64,000 nt of DNA from Periconia sp. R9002 (GCA_023627715.1 JAMAHW010000021.1:186001-250000), one strand, 5' to 3'. Counted from the stretch's first letter, positions 20,446 through 30,440 are shown. Numbers and translations: made by a program. Notes: generated by a model not told the origin, from the sequence alone.

Positions 20446-21412
20446 AGTTGGGGTGCTTTGCAGTTTTCTGTTTCGGATTTTTATTATGTTCGGATTAATG
20501 TTGTGGCTTGATTTAGGCTTGGAGAAGTGGGCAGTCTCAGTAAATCCGTCTCGAACTCGAATCACTAGCATACACCTTATGTTGATCCCAGGTGAACACC
20601 CTGGTTTTGTGTGGCTATCGCTCGGCTAAGGTCACGAAAGCTTTGTAATATTGTGGCCCGTCTAATCTATGTGAACCCAATCTCAGACCCTCAATCAGTG
20701 TCCATCTGAGGTAGGGGAAGCCTACATCAGACAAATTCAAAGTCTATGCAATAATTCCTAAACATAACCCCAGGGATCTCATATGAGGGTGCTCAAAAGC
20801 AATTTACGAGTCTAATCATGCTCCAACTAAAGAGCTGCTTCGCCTGTTGATGGGGCAGGCTGAAAACTAAGCCAAAACATGCAGCTGAATCCCCATCCAG
20901 TTGTTTTTGAGACACTCGGGTCACAGAGCTGACAAATTTCTGACATAAGGACAGAGATGGTGGGGTGTGATACCTCGAATTGTTCTCCATGGGAGATAAA
21001 GCTTACAAATGCCTGACATAAGATGGTGGGGTTTCTGTGATGCTTTCAAAAATTGACAGACGGACCACGTTCCTTATGTCAGCAGCATATGTATGCACTT
21101 CATAGCACTCTGTAGTTACAAGCTTTGGAACACTGTCAACTTGTACCTGAGCATTTATGCTTCGACGCAACATAAACTTTTCGCCCTTTTTTGCTGCTGA
21201 AGCGATGCCTTTCCATATTCGGATCCCTACCGAACGGTAGTGCTCACTTAAGAAGGCAGACAAAAGAAATGTGGTGGAGGTGGTGAGGGGAGGGAGGGTA
21301 GAGGACAGTTGGAGCTTGAGGTTGGTAGTGGTGGAGCTTAGTCATTGGATATGCTGCGACGCTGCTACCCGTGCGCGAGAATCGATGCATTAATGTTGTC
21401 AAATCAAATAGC
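20446..21412. other. Intergenic region with short repeats
   Basis: CTGACATAAG occurs at 20940-20949 and 21013-21022, each soon followed by GATGGTGGGGT, and in inverted form at 21073-21082. A copy of the direct repeat flanking the GNAT gene lies at 21282-21356. No gene is seen. Confidence 0.55.
21282..21356 (+). repeat. Direct repeat flanking the GNAT gene, downstream copy
   Basis: Matches 22066-22125 in the same orientation, sharing GTTGGTAGTG and GGAGCTTAGTCAT and ending GGATATGCTG. The differences visible in the aligned core (GTGG/GTGA, ATTGG/ATCGG) are transitions. Confidence 0.75.
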
Positions 21413-22018
21413 TCACTGATTGTAGTCTTTGATCGCCTTCTTCAATCCTCGTGACCATTGTAGCAAGTTCTCGGCCTCAACTTTAACGGTGCCTTCCTCT
21501 TGGAATCCCAGCTTCCGCAGCACCGCCTTCGAGGGTTCATTTATAGGCTCGCAGTAGGCCACAATTTCCGACACTCCTTTTTCTCGTGCATAGTACTTGA
21601 GGAGTCCATCGAGGGCTTCTGTGGCGTATCCTTTCCCTCTCTGGGAGCTTATGATGCGGTAGCCGGCATCTGGAAGTGGTAACTTTCCTCCGCGAGCGTT
21701 CAGACTCGCTAGCCCGATAGGCTGAGCGGCCTTCACCATCTCTAGCTTGCTTTGGAATTGATTCTCATCGGACGGATTCGGAAGAAGAGAGACAAGGTAC
21801 CGGCCGAATCCAGTGGTCTCAATCTGTTCTGCACGCTCGTTTATCATTTTAAGTGCTCCTTCGCGAGTGAGTGGTTCCATTGAAAAGCTGTCTGTTGACG
21901 CCGCTACCTCTTCAGCACCATAGAGCCGCTCAGTGAAGTCGACATGACTTTCCAGGTTGGGGTTGAAATATGTGATCGCTAATCGGGGCGTAGCAATGTA
22001 GAAGTTGAAGTCGAGCAT
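21413..22018 (-). CDS. GNAT family N-acetyltransferase (RimJ/RimL type)
   Basis: A 201-aa single-exon protein. The N-terminus IATPRLAITYFNPN is the usual RimL-type opening (TxRLxL). The acetyl-CoA pyrophosphate loop is seen as SSQRGKGYATEAL (about 135-147, Q-R-G-K-G-Y-A), followed by the helix LDGLLKYYAREKG and the C-terminal EPINEPSKAVLRKLGFQEEG (N-x-x-S-x-x-V-L-x-K-x-G-F). Such enzymes transfer acetyl from acetyl-CoA to amines, from protein N-termini to small molecules; the substrate is unknown. The gene sits between two direct-repeat copies, suggesting an insertion, duplication or rearrangement around it. Confidence 0.88.
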   Translation of the reverse strand: MLDFNFYIATPRLAITYFNPNLESHVDFTERLYGAEEVAASTDSFSMEPLTREGALKMINERAEQIETTGFGRYLVSLLPNPSDENQFQSKLEMVKAAQPIGLASLNARGGKLPLPDAGYRIISSQRGKGYATEALDGLLKYYAREKGVSEIVAYCEPINEPSKAVLRKLGFQEEGTVKVEAENLLQWSRGLKKAIKDYNQ

Positions 22019-22804
22019 GATAGCAAGAGATTAGTGCTCCCCGTATATGTTGTATAGGTATATAGGGTGAAGGGAGAGGATAGTTGGAGGTTGGTAGTGA
22101 TGGAGCTTAGTCATCGGATATGCTGGGGATTTTGTGATCCACGGGTGATTTTTCTGACTCACCACTCACGTGCGCCACAGCTGCCGAAATTCATCAACCC
22201 CATCAACAACACATCTCCAACATCCAGTTTAGTGTCTCCACATCAGAGGGTCCAGCGCATCCGTCCTATAGTATCAAAATAGTGCAATCCCATCATAATA
22301 AATCCTTTTGATCTTACTGCGACCCTTGTGCTCTCATAACTTTCAATGTTCCTATAAATCCGCCCTGCATCGAGCTGCCGTTATGTGGATGCTTACTACA
22401 ACTACCTAATCCCCGAAACATGAACTCAAAACACCAACAACTCCATTAAACAAACTACCGCGGAAAACCCCCGCACTACACTGTTCCTTTCCGGAAATCC
22501 GATGAAAATGACATGGAGATGCCGAGGGGCCCTAGCCATTAGCAGGGGTAAAGAAGTGGGGGTATCGTCACTTCCCCGCACACGGAATGCCAGCACGGCG
22601 GGTTGTGGTGTTGGAGCTCAATTAATGATGGGAATTGTTGGATGATTTATTCCCGACGACCTCCTCATCGTTCGCTTCTTGTCTGCTGTGGCTCTCAAGT
22701 CTGGAGGTGATGAGAAAGAATCGAAAGACTCTAAGCAAACAATATCACAAACTGACCTAGCTTCTGGAACACTGACTTGAATTGGACACTCGGATTGAGG
22801 AATC
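22019..22804. other. Intergenic region with two repeat copies
   Basis: Holds the upstream copy of the GNAT-flanking repeat (22066-22125) and, running on from it, a dispersed-repeat copy (22134-22180). The rest is the divergent upstream region of the thiamine-diphosphate enzyme gene. No gene is seen. Confidence 0.55.
22066..22180 (+). repeat. Direct repeat upstream of GNAT fused to a dispersed-repeat copy
   Basis: 22066-22125 matches 21282-21356. 22134-22165 (GTGATCCACGGGTGATTTTT start) matches 15854-15886, and the following CACGTGCGCCACA matches a block in 15781-15840. Confidence 0.65.
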
Positions 22805-24820
22805 ATGGTGTATGTTTCAATCTTTTCTCTCTTCTCGTCCCATTTTCACACCCTCCTTCCCCGTGCAATTGTGAACGTGTATTTGCTCTAACAGATATAC
22901 AGATACACTGCGTCCTTTGCCTTCTTCGAGGCCATCTGGGAAGCAGGAATTACGCACTGCTTCGTAAACCTCGGATCCGACCACCCCAGCATCATCGAAG
23001 CCATCGTCAAAGGTCAAAATGAGAAGAAGGGACAGTTTCCCAAAATAATAACATGTCCAAACGAGGTAGGCTCTTGCTACTTTTCTCTACTCTTCCCGGT
23101 CTTTTACTCCAAATGAACATGCGAATGGTTGCTGACGGGAAATGCGAGATCAGATGGTCGCCCTCTCCATGGCAGATGGTTACGCGCGCCTAACCTCCAA
23201 ACCGCAATGCGTCATTGTCCACGTCGACGTCGGGACCCAAGGGCTCGGTGCCGCCGTACACAACGCATCCTGCGGACGAGCTCCAGTCCTCATATTCGCG
23301 GGTCTCTCCCCTTACACGATCGAGGGCGAGATGCGCGGCAGTCGCACTGAATACATCCACTGGATCCAAGACGTGCCAGATCAGAAACAAATCGTCGCGC
23401 AGTACTGCCGGTACACTGGCGAAATCAAGACGGGCAAGAATGTGAAGCAAATGGTGAACCGCGCACTATCGTTTGCAATGAGTGACCCGAAAGGCCCTGT
23501 CTATTTGTGCGGCGCGAGGGAGGCTATGGAGGAGGATTTGACGCCGTATACGTTGGAGCCCGAGTACTGGAATCCCGTCGAGCCGGCTGCGCTGCCGTTG
23601 AAGGGAGTCAAGACGATTGCGGAGGCTTTGGTGACTGCGCAGGAACCACTTGTTGTGGCTGGATTTAGTGGGAGGAATCACGATGCTGTACAGGAACTGG
23701 TGAATTTGGCAGACAATATCAAAGGTTTGCGCGTGTTAGACACTGGAGGGAGCGATATGACCTTTCCTGGTACGATTTCAAACAGTTGACTATGGACCTA
23801 TGATACTGATGCTGTACAGCGAACCATCCAGGTTGGCTCGGCCTCCGCTACAGTGGGGAACCAAGGATCAAGACAGCTGATGTGATCCTCGTTCTGGACT
23901 GCGATGTTCCGTGGATAAACACACAAGGCCACCCCAAGCCGGGGGCAAAGGTCTTCCATGTGGACGTCGATCCGCTGAAGCAACAAATGCCCGTCTTCTA
24001 CATCAAAGCTCTCCAGCGCTACCGCGCAGATGCATACACATCCCTGGCCCAGCTCAACGAATATCTGACCGCCAACTTCAAAGATAAACTATCGAGTAGC
24101 CTGTTCACTGACCACTGGACCGCCCTGCAACAATCGCACAAGGAGAAACTTGAAAAAATCGCGGCCGAAGCCAAGGTCGACGAAAACGGGCATTTCGCTA
24201 CTCCGTATCTAGCCCAGCAGTTGAAGAAATTGTGTCCCAGCGATACCATCTGGGCTATAGAAGCCGTCACACAAACGGCCTTCATAGCTGATCAACTTCA
24301 AGTTACGCTACCCGGGTCGTGGATCAACTGTGGTGGTGGTGGATTGGGATGGTCGGGTGGCGGTGCGCTGGGAATCAAGTTGGCGTCCGACTACGAAGGC
24401 AAGAAGCGCTTTGTATGCCAGATTGTGGGCGATGGTACCTATCTCTTCAGCGTGCCCGGCTCAGTTTATTGGATCTCGAAGCGCTACAATATTCCTGTGC
24501 TCACCATCGTGCTAAACAATAAGGGGTGGAATGCACCGAGAAAAAGTATGCTGCTCGTACATCCCGATGGTGAAGGCTCGAAAGTAGACAACAAACAACT
24601 TAATATCTCGTTTGAGCCGACTCCGGATTACTCTGGAATCGCGAAAGCAGCCGCCGGCGGGGAGATCTGGGCAGCGCACGCCAGCACCGCTGATGAACTA
24701 GCTAGGTTGCTGCCAGAGGCTATCAAGAGCGTGCTGAATGGGACAACGGCGGTATTGGACGCGCATCTCGACGGACCGGAAGGTAAATACGGAGGCGGAA
24801 AGGCTGCTCTAGTGGGCTGA
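22805..24820 (+). CDS. Thiamine-diphosphate-dependent enzyme, acetolactate synthase-like
   Basis: Four exons: 22805-22809, 22903-23065, 23154-23769 and 23820-24820, giving 594 aa. The first exon is only ATGGT; joined to exon 2 it gives MVYTASFAFFEAIWEAGITH, the expected family start, and its donor GTATGT is consensus. The catalytic glutamate of ThDP enzymes is the E of CPNEMVALSMADGYAR (about residue 56). A central domain follows (WLGLRYSGEPRI and DCDVPW segments), then the cofactor motif GDGTYLFSVPGSVYWISKRY ending with NNKGWN. Related enzymes are acetolactate synthase, benzoylformate decarboxylase and oxalyl-CoA decarboxylase. Fungal branch-chain ALS has a transit peptide that this lacks, so it is more likely a cytosolic or peroxisomal 2-oxoacid decarboxylase or lyase of unknown substrate. 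Confidence 0.85.
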
Positions 24821-24892
24821 ACCACGTCCTCCTCGCCATATCTCCACGAATTGTACATAGAAGTTGATGCGGTTCACACATGTGACCCACCC

Positions 24893-26029
24893 CTACGCGG
24901 CATCCTGTCGTCGCTGGAACACAAACAACGCTTCGTCCTTTCCTGGGAAACTAGGCAAAGGTATCCTCAGTGTCAAATCAAACTCCTTTAGATTCTTCTC
25001 CACCCACTCGTCCACCACCATATCCCTGAACCCCGTAAACCCATTTGCATTCTGTGTGCCAGCAACAACGACCGTGTCCCCCTGAAAAATCTGGAACATC
25101 TTCTCCGTGAACCCGCTTGTCGCCTGCGGATACACCAACAATAACACTCCACCTTTTCCCCCATCATTCCCCTTCAAATACTTCGCTCCATCAACTTTAA
25201 TCGTATCCTCAATCCACATGACGCGGTATTCGCTCGTCCCGTCGTCTACAGCCCGTACATCCAACGCCTTCATTCCACTTCCCTCCTTAATGGGAAAATT
25301 CCGCAGCATGAATGTCCAATACCCGTTCCCACTCCCGACATCGAAAATCGGCTTCACAGCTTCCTTCGACGGGCGCGCGGGCTGCGCAAGCTTGGCGAGT
25401 ACATGAAGCGCCACGTACGACGGGACCACGCAGCCGAAATGGTGGTACAGGACTGGTAACATATGGTGCGCGTGTTTCGTGTGCACAGTATCAGGCCACG
25501 GTCCACACCATTCGAGCTCATTGCAGGCGTAGATCCAGAAGTCGTAGTATGGGTTCTTGTGGGTGCGGGCGCTTTTGGACGGGAGGAGCCCCGTCGACGG
25601 GTTCGACGTGTTGTGGAAGCGCGAGGCTAGGTATCTTGAGACATGGGATCGCAAAGTGTCGGATTTCGCGCCAGCGGAGAAGGTGTTTAGAGCTTTTTGT
25701 GGGGAGAGGGAGGGCGAGAAGAGGGTCGTGTAGGCGAGGATTTCCGCGGGGAGCGGGTGCGGCGAGGGAAGTGTGGTTATGGGTGTGCCTTGGGAGGTGT
25801 GGTACCAGTTGTGCAGGCCGTGCGCTCGTTTGCCGGAGATGGCTTTTTGGGTTATGGGGAGCGTGGTTTCGCCTTGTGCGCGGTAGGTGTAGGTGTCGTT
25901 TTCGGGGATGGCGAAGGTTCGCTGGATGGTGGAGGTGAAGGTTTGCGTGGGGGAGTCGGGGATGGGGGCGTGGGTTTCTTGGGTGTAGGATTGGAGGTAT
26001 TTTTGTGGGTTGAAGTTTTTCAATGCCAT
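24893..26029 (-). CDS. Methyltransferase-like protein (fungal family)
   Basis: A 378-aa single-exon protein. A glycine-rich nucleotide loop typical of class I S-adenosylmethionine methyltransferases is seen as PIFDVGSGNGYWTFML (about 231-246). It is followed by an acidic strand end (VRAVDD) and, later, GVLLLVYPQ in the usual motif IV position. The N-terminal about 190 residues have no recognised domain and include YYDFWIYACNELEWCGPWPD, a conserved-looking aromatic segment. The substrate is unknown. It converges on the thiamine-diphosphate enzyme gene with only about 70 bases between stops. No presequence or membrane segment is evident. Confidence 0.7.
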   Translation of the reverse strand: MALKNFNPQKYLQSYTQETHAPIPDSPTQTFTSTIQRTFAIPENDTYTYRAQGETTLPITQKAISGKRAHGLHNWYHTSQGTPITTLPSPHPLPAEILAYTTLFSPSLSPQKALNTFSAGAKSDTLRSHVSRYLASRFHNTSNPSTGLLPSKSARTHKNPYYDFWIYACNELEWCGPWPDTVHTKHAHHMLPVLYHHFGCVVPSYVALHVLAKLAQPARPSKEAVKPIFDVGSGNGYWTFMLRNFPIKEGSGMKALDVRAVDDGTSEYRVMWIEDTIKVDGAKYLKGNDGGKGGVLLLVYPQATSGFTEKMFQIFQGDTVVVAGTQNANGFTGFRDMVVDEWVEKNLKEFDLTLRIPLPSFPGKDEALFVFQRRQDAA

Positions 26030-26541
26030 GATGGATAGAGTTTGATATTCTTAATGTGAAGTTATCAACCTGTCCAGCTCCGATGTGTGCTTGGCGTTAT
26101 CCAAACAAATCCAAAAGAACGCAGCAATGACAATCTGAACTTCAGAATACCGACAATCAATCTTCTCTCTCAGATGAGGCCTGAATTGCCGTCGTGCCAA
26201 GCTGTAGATTGACATTGACTGTTTGTTGTCGATGACGATGATGGTGGGGGAGGTGTAATTCCGCAATTCCGCGATGGTAGCCACAAGCCAATCGGAATCG
26301 AGCGATCCCGCCGCGGCTCGGAAATCTCGCGTCATTAGATCTTCTTACGTGGAGATGAATAAGCCGCTATGCTTCGTAAAACTTTGCTCACTATTGTAAA
26401 TCCAGATAACAACGCCATCACGGAAAGAACACGAAGATACTTGATCTCGCTTCGCAATGGAAGCTGCTTTGATCCTAATTGACTAACAGACTATAAAACC
26501 CTCTGCAGTGTCCCCCCTTCTCGAAAAACCCCTCCTTTTCC
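26030..26541. other. Divergent promoter region
   Basis: The shared upstream region of the methyltransferase-like gene (minus) and the pirin gene (plus). A short open frame at 26051-26335 lacks family signatures and is not called. Confidence 0.5.
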
Positions 26542-27510
26542 ATGTCATCACCAAGCAACACTACTGAACAACAGCCACCCACAAGCTCTCGATTCACCAC
26601 TAAGACCTTTGCTTTTCTCATAGCTCTTCTAGCTCTCACACTGGCGTTCACAAACCCCATCCGTCAAACCCTCACCTCTCTCCTCCCCACCGCCGCACGC
26701 CCCCTCCGCACAATGTCCACCTCATCCCTCAAAGTCACAAAGCAGTCGTGGTCTGCGCGCGGCCACTCCGACCACGACTGGCTCTACACCTTCCACACCT
26801 TCTCCTTCGCGGGCTGGACATCTCCCTTCCGCGAATCCTTCGGCCCCCTCCGCGTCATCAACGAAGATCGCGTGAAACCCACGACCGGCTTCGGCGCCCA
26901 CTCGCACGCCGAGTTCCTCATCTTCTCGTACATCGTCAACGGCACGCTCGAGCACCGCGATAGCATGGGCAACCTCGAGTACCTCAAGCGCGGCGACGTG
27001 CAGTTCACGTCCGCGGGGACAGGAATCCGCCACTCAGAATACAACCGCGACAAGAACGACGAAGTTCACTTCCTCCAAATATGGGCCAAGCCCGATATCC
27101 GCGGCCTGAAGCCGCACTACGAGACGAAGAAGTTCACAGATGAGCAGAAACAGGATAAGCTGGTGCGCGTCATGGAGTATACCAATCGTTTGGGCGAGAA
27201 GACGGAGACGTCGCCGATCGGCCTGCAGGCGGATTTGAGCATGGATGCGTCGATTTTGTCGCCCGGAAAGAAGGTTGTACATGAGGTTGTTGCGGAGGGC
27301 CCACGCAAGGTCCTCGTGCAGCTCATCATGAACGGCAGGAAGCAGCTTAAAGATGGCGGCGCGAAGATCAAGGTTGGGGATGTTGTGTTGGGAGAAGGCG
27401 ATGCGGCGTTCGTGGAGGGAGTGAAGGGACCTGGACAGGTCGAGGTGGAGAATGTGGGAGAGGGTAAAGCGGAGTTTTTGCTGTTTGATTTGGGGCCCAA
27501 TGATGCGTAG
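26542..27510 (+). CDS. Pirin family protein
   Basis: A 322-aa single-exon protein with a pirin (bicupin) domain from about residue 64. The metal-site motif AHSHAEFLIFSYIVNGTLEH is followed by GDVQFTSAGTGIRHSEYN, giving the His, His, His, Glu set of pirins. The C-terminal cupin (LSPGKKVVHEVV to FLLFDLG) is complete. Upstream is an unusual N-terminus: FAFLIALLALTLAFTNP (23-39) is a strong hydrophobic helix. An internal ATG at 26713 (MSTSSLKVTKQSW) would give the ordinary soluble 265-aa form, so two products may exist: membrane- or secretion-targeted and cytosolic. Pirins include quercetin 2,3-dioxygenases and nuclear regulators; the activity here is unknown. Confidence 0.88.
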   Translation: MSSPSNTTEQQPPTSSRFTTKTFAFLIALLALTLAFTNPIRQTLTSLLPTAARPLRTMSTSSLKVTKQSWSARGHSDHDWLYTFHTFSFAGWTSPFRESFGPLRVINEDRVKPTTGFGAHSHAEFLIFSYIVNGTLEHRDSMGNLEYLKRGDVQFTSAGTGIRHSEYNRDKNDEVHFLQIWAKPDIRGLKPHYETKKFTDEQKQDKLVRVMEYTNRLGEKTETSPIGLQADLSMDASILSPGKKVVHEVVAEGPRKVLVQLIMNGRKQLKDGGAKIKVGDVVLGEGDAAFVEGVKGPGQVEVENVGEGKAEFLLFDLGPNDA

Positions 27511-29352
27511 ATGAAAAACGGTTTAGATGTTCTAGATTTTCGGCGTTTTTTCTGTTAGAGGTTGGATGTAGATAGATACCACGTATACACAGCACCGCAC
27601 GTACATATTGTATCAAACCGCTCTAGTTTCTTGTAAATACATCAAAATCCCAAATTCGTTCTTTCATTGTACGAGTTCTGACTGTTCCATCCACCATCAT
27701 TCCCCTCTCTCGAAGTCCAAACACTAGCTCAATCTCCCCAAAAAGCCATACTTCGAATTCTATCCATGCACCCTCCGCCTACCCATTGAACAATTCCTCC
27801 CTATTCCTCAATCATGTTGACGTGGATACCAACACCGACCACTGTTTGTTTCCATCCCCATCAACAACCCACCCATACCTCAGTCCCCACCACGAAACCA
27901 ATCTGCCCACAACAAACACACCCCCACACCTCTCCCATCAATACAAACACTACCTAATCTCTCACCCGTAACCCCCAACATCAACTACATACACAGGGTA
28001 CCCACATACATATCCACACCCTCGAAAGGAACCTCGGCTGTTACACATCTCAACTACCTTGCAGGGATTCGTACATCTTAAGCGAGACAACGAGACACCG
28101 AGGGGACGGGACGGGCGGACGGGACGGGCGGACGGGACGCTGAAACAAGGAAAGAACATGTATAGCGCGGGAGGGAGGATGGGTTTATGTTGCTGGGGGT
28201 TTGATTTCGAGGGGAAAAGGGATGATTGCTGTTGAGCCTCGTTTTTATGTGGAGGGGGGAAGGGGTGTTGTTGACACAGCCGATGCGGGTTGGTTGATGT
28301 CTAGGGAAATGAAGCACGGAACAAGCGTGTGTATAAACGAAACTCCCTCGAACACCACCTTGCATGGATATTGCACTGTCAAACCACTCTTATACCAGGA
28401 AGAACAAATAGGGAATCGAAGGAATAATGGAATATTTCAACCACACATTGATTCAAGCTTTCTATAGGCGAGAACGTAAGCTTACTTTATGGCGTAGGTT
28501 TTGATCGGAGCTCTGTACTTTAAGCGAGTCAACGAGACGCCGACTCGGAGGTAAAAGTCGGCCAATCAACGTAGGTGATGTGGTTGGTGCACCGAGTATG
28601 TCTGTTTTGGGTTGATCTCTCGGATTGTGATTTCGGGGTGTAGAACATTGGGGTTCGAATGATGCATCAATTGATCAATTGATGTGGTTTGTAAAGATTG
28701 AAGAGGGAGAGAGGAAGCACATGCTTTCTTCGTATTCTTTTCGTATTGGTGACTCAGTTGTCTATGTGCGTGACAGTGTCTACGACTGAGACTGTTGCCT
28801 GTTCCATAAACCGAAGATTTAGGCGGTAGTTGTTTGTCTTGCTTACGTCTTCGGTCGGGTGGTGAGTGGAGGATTTCGCATTGAGCACGCACATACCTAC
28901 CCCGGCCCACAGTTCACCGGCTTTTTTCGGAAGACTCTAAATGTTCTGTCTTCCTGAATTGTCTTTGGGTATAAATCAAGCAGGGGCAGTGCTTATGGTG
29001 ATGTGCTGCCTTCATGACCCTTGTGCGCTAATAAGGACTATCTTTCAGTGTTTTATAGACCGGTGGTGGGACGGAAAGACAATTTCTTGATTGTTATTCT
29101 TCAGCTTGTTGCTTCTGTCGAATTTTTTGAACGTCCGCTGCGTCTTACCGTCGTATTTGAGAAGCAATCTCGAAGGTTACACTCGGCCTCCTCAAATCAT
29201 TCTGAGTCATTCAAGAAGTCGGAAACCTGCACGCTTTATATTGCAAACTTTACACACGTCTTCCATCTCAATCCATCTCGTCAACGTGTACATATCTGCG
29301 AAAAGCCGTCAAAAGTTGTCGAAATCTAGCTTGTGGGCAAGGAACAGGAAAC
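27511..29352. other. Gene-poor region with a minisatellite and a short dispersed repeat
   Basis: Holds a 13-bp minisatellite at 28104-28140 and two related segments at 28077-28101 and 28518-28543 (both with TAAGCGAG and CAACGAGAC). Open frames at 28078-28365 and 28566-28910 (minus) have no signatures. No gene was recognised. Confidence 0.5.
28104..28140. repeat. 13-bp GC-rich minisatellite
   Basis: The unit GGACGGGACGGGC occurs twice exactly, at 28104 and 28117, and a third, shortened time at 28130. Confidence 0.9.
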
Positions 29353-29511
29353 ATGTCGTCGGGTATGGTCGATGGCCATATTGAAGTGGCTCTCACTATT
29401 GCGTTCCTAGGGGCTATGGTTGTGATTGGGATGATGTTATATGTCGCGTTTCGAGAAAAGAAAAATGAGAAGAAGAGTCATAATAGAAGCGAGTGGAATG
29501 GAGGGGTATAG
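29353..29511 (+). CDS. Putative 52-aa single-pass membrane miniprotein
   Basis: The ATG at 29353 opens a 53-codon frame that ends at 29511. About ten residues precede a clear transmembrane helix (VALTIAFLGAMVVIGMMLYV, about 12-31), and a strongly basic tail REKKNEKKSHNR follows. The positive charges predict a cytosolic C-terminus. There is no cleavable signal peptide. It has no known domain, and being this short it could be chance. However, the same layout (short outside part, one helix, basic inner tail) recurs in plus-strand genes at 29871, 31200, 35406 and 40067, which supports it. Confidence 0.45.
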   Translation: MSSGMVDGHIEVALTIAFLGAMVVIGMMLYVAFREKKNEKKSHNRSEWNGGV

Positions 29512-29870
29512 CGTGGTGAGGGGGAGAGATGGGATGTTATCATTGTTGATAAAAAGAGGCTGTTGTTTGTGAGTGGATGGGGACGGATCATAGTGTGTGG
29601 GTTTTATGTTGGTCAGAAAGCTGTCAGTTACCATGGCTGTTTTTGGCTGTCGAATGAGGACGCAGAGTCGTGTTTAGTTGTGGTATGTTGGTTTTCTTTA
29701 TTCAGTGGTCGAACCAAGACATTGTTAACTTTACTACGAATTTGCGTCGTACTAACAGTTACTTTGTGTAGGATTGTGCAATACGCTCATCCCGAATTTG
29801 AATAACTCTTTCCCTACAAAGCACTGAACTATCATCATTCATCACATTATCAACTCAACGCCAGAACACA
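29512..29870. other. Short intergenic region
   Basis: The 3' end of the miniprotein frame and the promoter and leader of the 29871 gene. Nothing else is seen. Confidence 0.5.
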
Positions 29871-30440
29871 ATGGCACCCTACAACGCAACCACCTTCGAC
29901 CAGCCGCTCAGCAACATCAACACATCCAGCGAGAACCAATCCAAAAAAGGCGTGAGCCCTGCGGCTGTCGTTCTCATCACAGTTGCGTTCGGAGCTCTTG
30001 CGATGGTCGTTATCTTCGTTATCTGCAGTGCTTATATCCGCTACAAAGCCCACAAGGATTCCATCGAAATCGAACAGGAGATGAGGGAGCAACAAGCACA
30101 GAATGTTGAAATGGGGGTCGTGGAACGCAATGTTGGATTTCGCAATGAGGACAGTGACATGTGGGAAACCATTGATATTGAATCACAAGCGCAGTCCGAT
30201 GGTCAGATTCAGACCAATACTCAGATCCCGGCCACTACTCAGATCCCAGCCAACACTCAGGTTCCACCCAATACTCCAGTCTCAGCCAACGCTCAGGTCC
30301 CAGCCAACGCTCAGGTCCCAGCCAACGCTCCGGTCCCAGCTAACGCTCAGACCCGAGCCAATGCTCAGACCCAAGCCAAACCCAAGACAGAGCGGGATTC
30401 TGGAATTGTTGGGCGTATGAAAGATGTCTTCCGCCACTAA
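29871..30440 (+). CDS. Single-pass membrane protein with hexapeptide repeats
   Basis: A 189-aa single-exon protein. Residues 1-26 form an extracellular segment with N-glycosylation sites (NAT, NTS) and no signal peptide. A transmembrane helix follows (AAVVLITVAFGALAMVVIFV, about 31-50, extending a little beyond), then the basic RYKAHKDS and an acidic cytosolic stretch. Residues 116-169 consist of about nine hexapeptides like QVPANA, coded by an 18-nt unit (30228-30380). The tail ends MKDVFRH. No domain is recognised. It belongs, by layout only, to the run of single-pass proteins in this region. Confidence 0.65.
   Translation: MAPYNATTFDQPLSNINTSSENQSKKGVSPAAVVLITVAFGALAMVVIFVICSAYIRYKAHKDSIEIEQEMREQQAQNVEMGVVERNVGFRNEDSDMWETIDIESQAQSDGQIQTNTQIPATTQIPANTQVPPNTPVSANAQVPANAQVPANAPVPANAQTRANAQTQAKPKTERDSGIVGRMKDVFRH
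30228..30380 (+). repeat. 18-nt coding tandem repeat
   Basis: About nine units of CAGGTCCCAGCCAACGCT (QVPANA) with scattered changes. The central copies are almost identical, suggesting recent expansion and possible length variation between strains. Confidence 0.8.

Noticed and set aside
26051..26335. Minus-strand 94-codon frame between the methyltransferase-like and pirin genes
   Set aside because: No recognised motif, in a divergent promoter region.
28650..28662. GGGTTCGAATGAT, another B-box-like match
   Set aside because: No A box or acceptor stem could be formed around it.
28566..28910. Minus-strand 114-codon frame
   Set aside because: Low-complexity His/Arg-rich composition without any domain.
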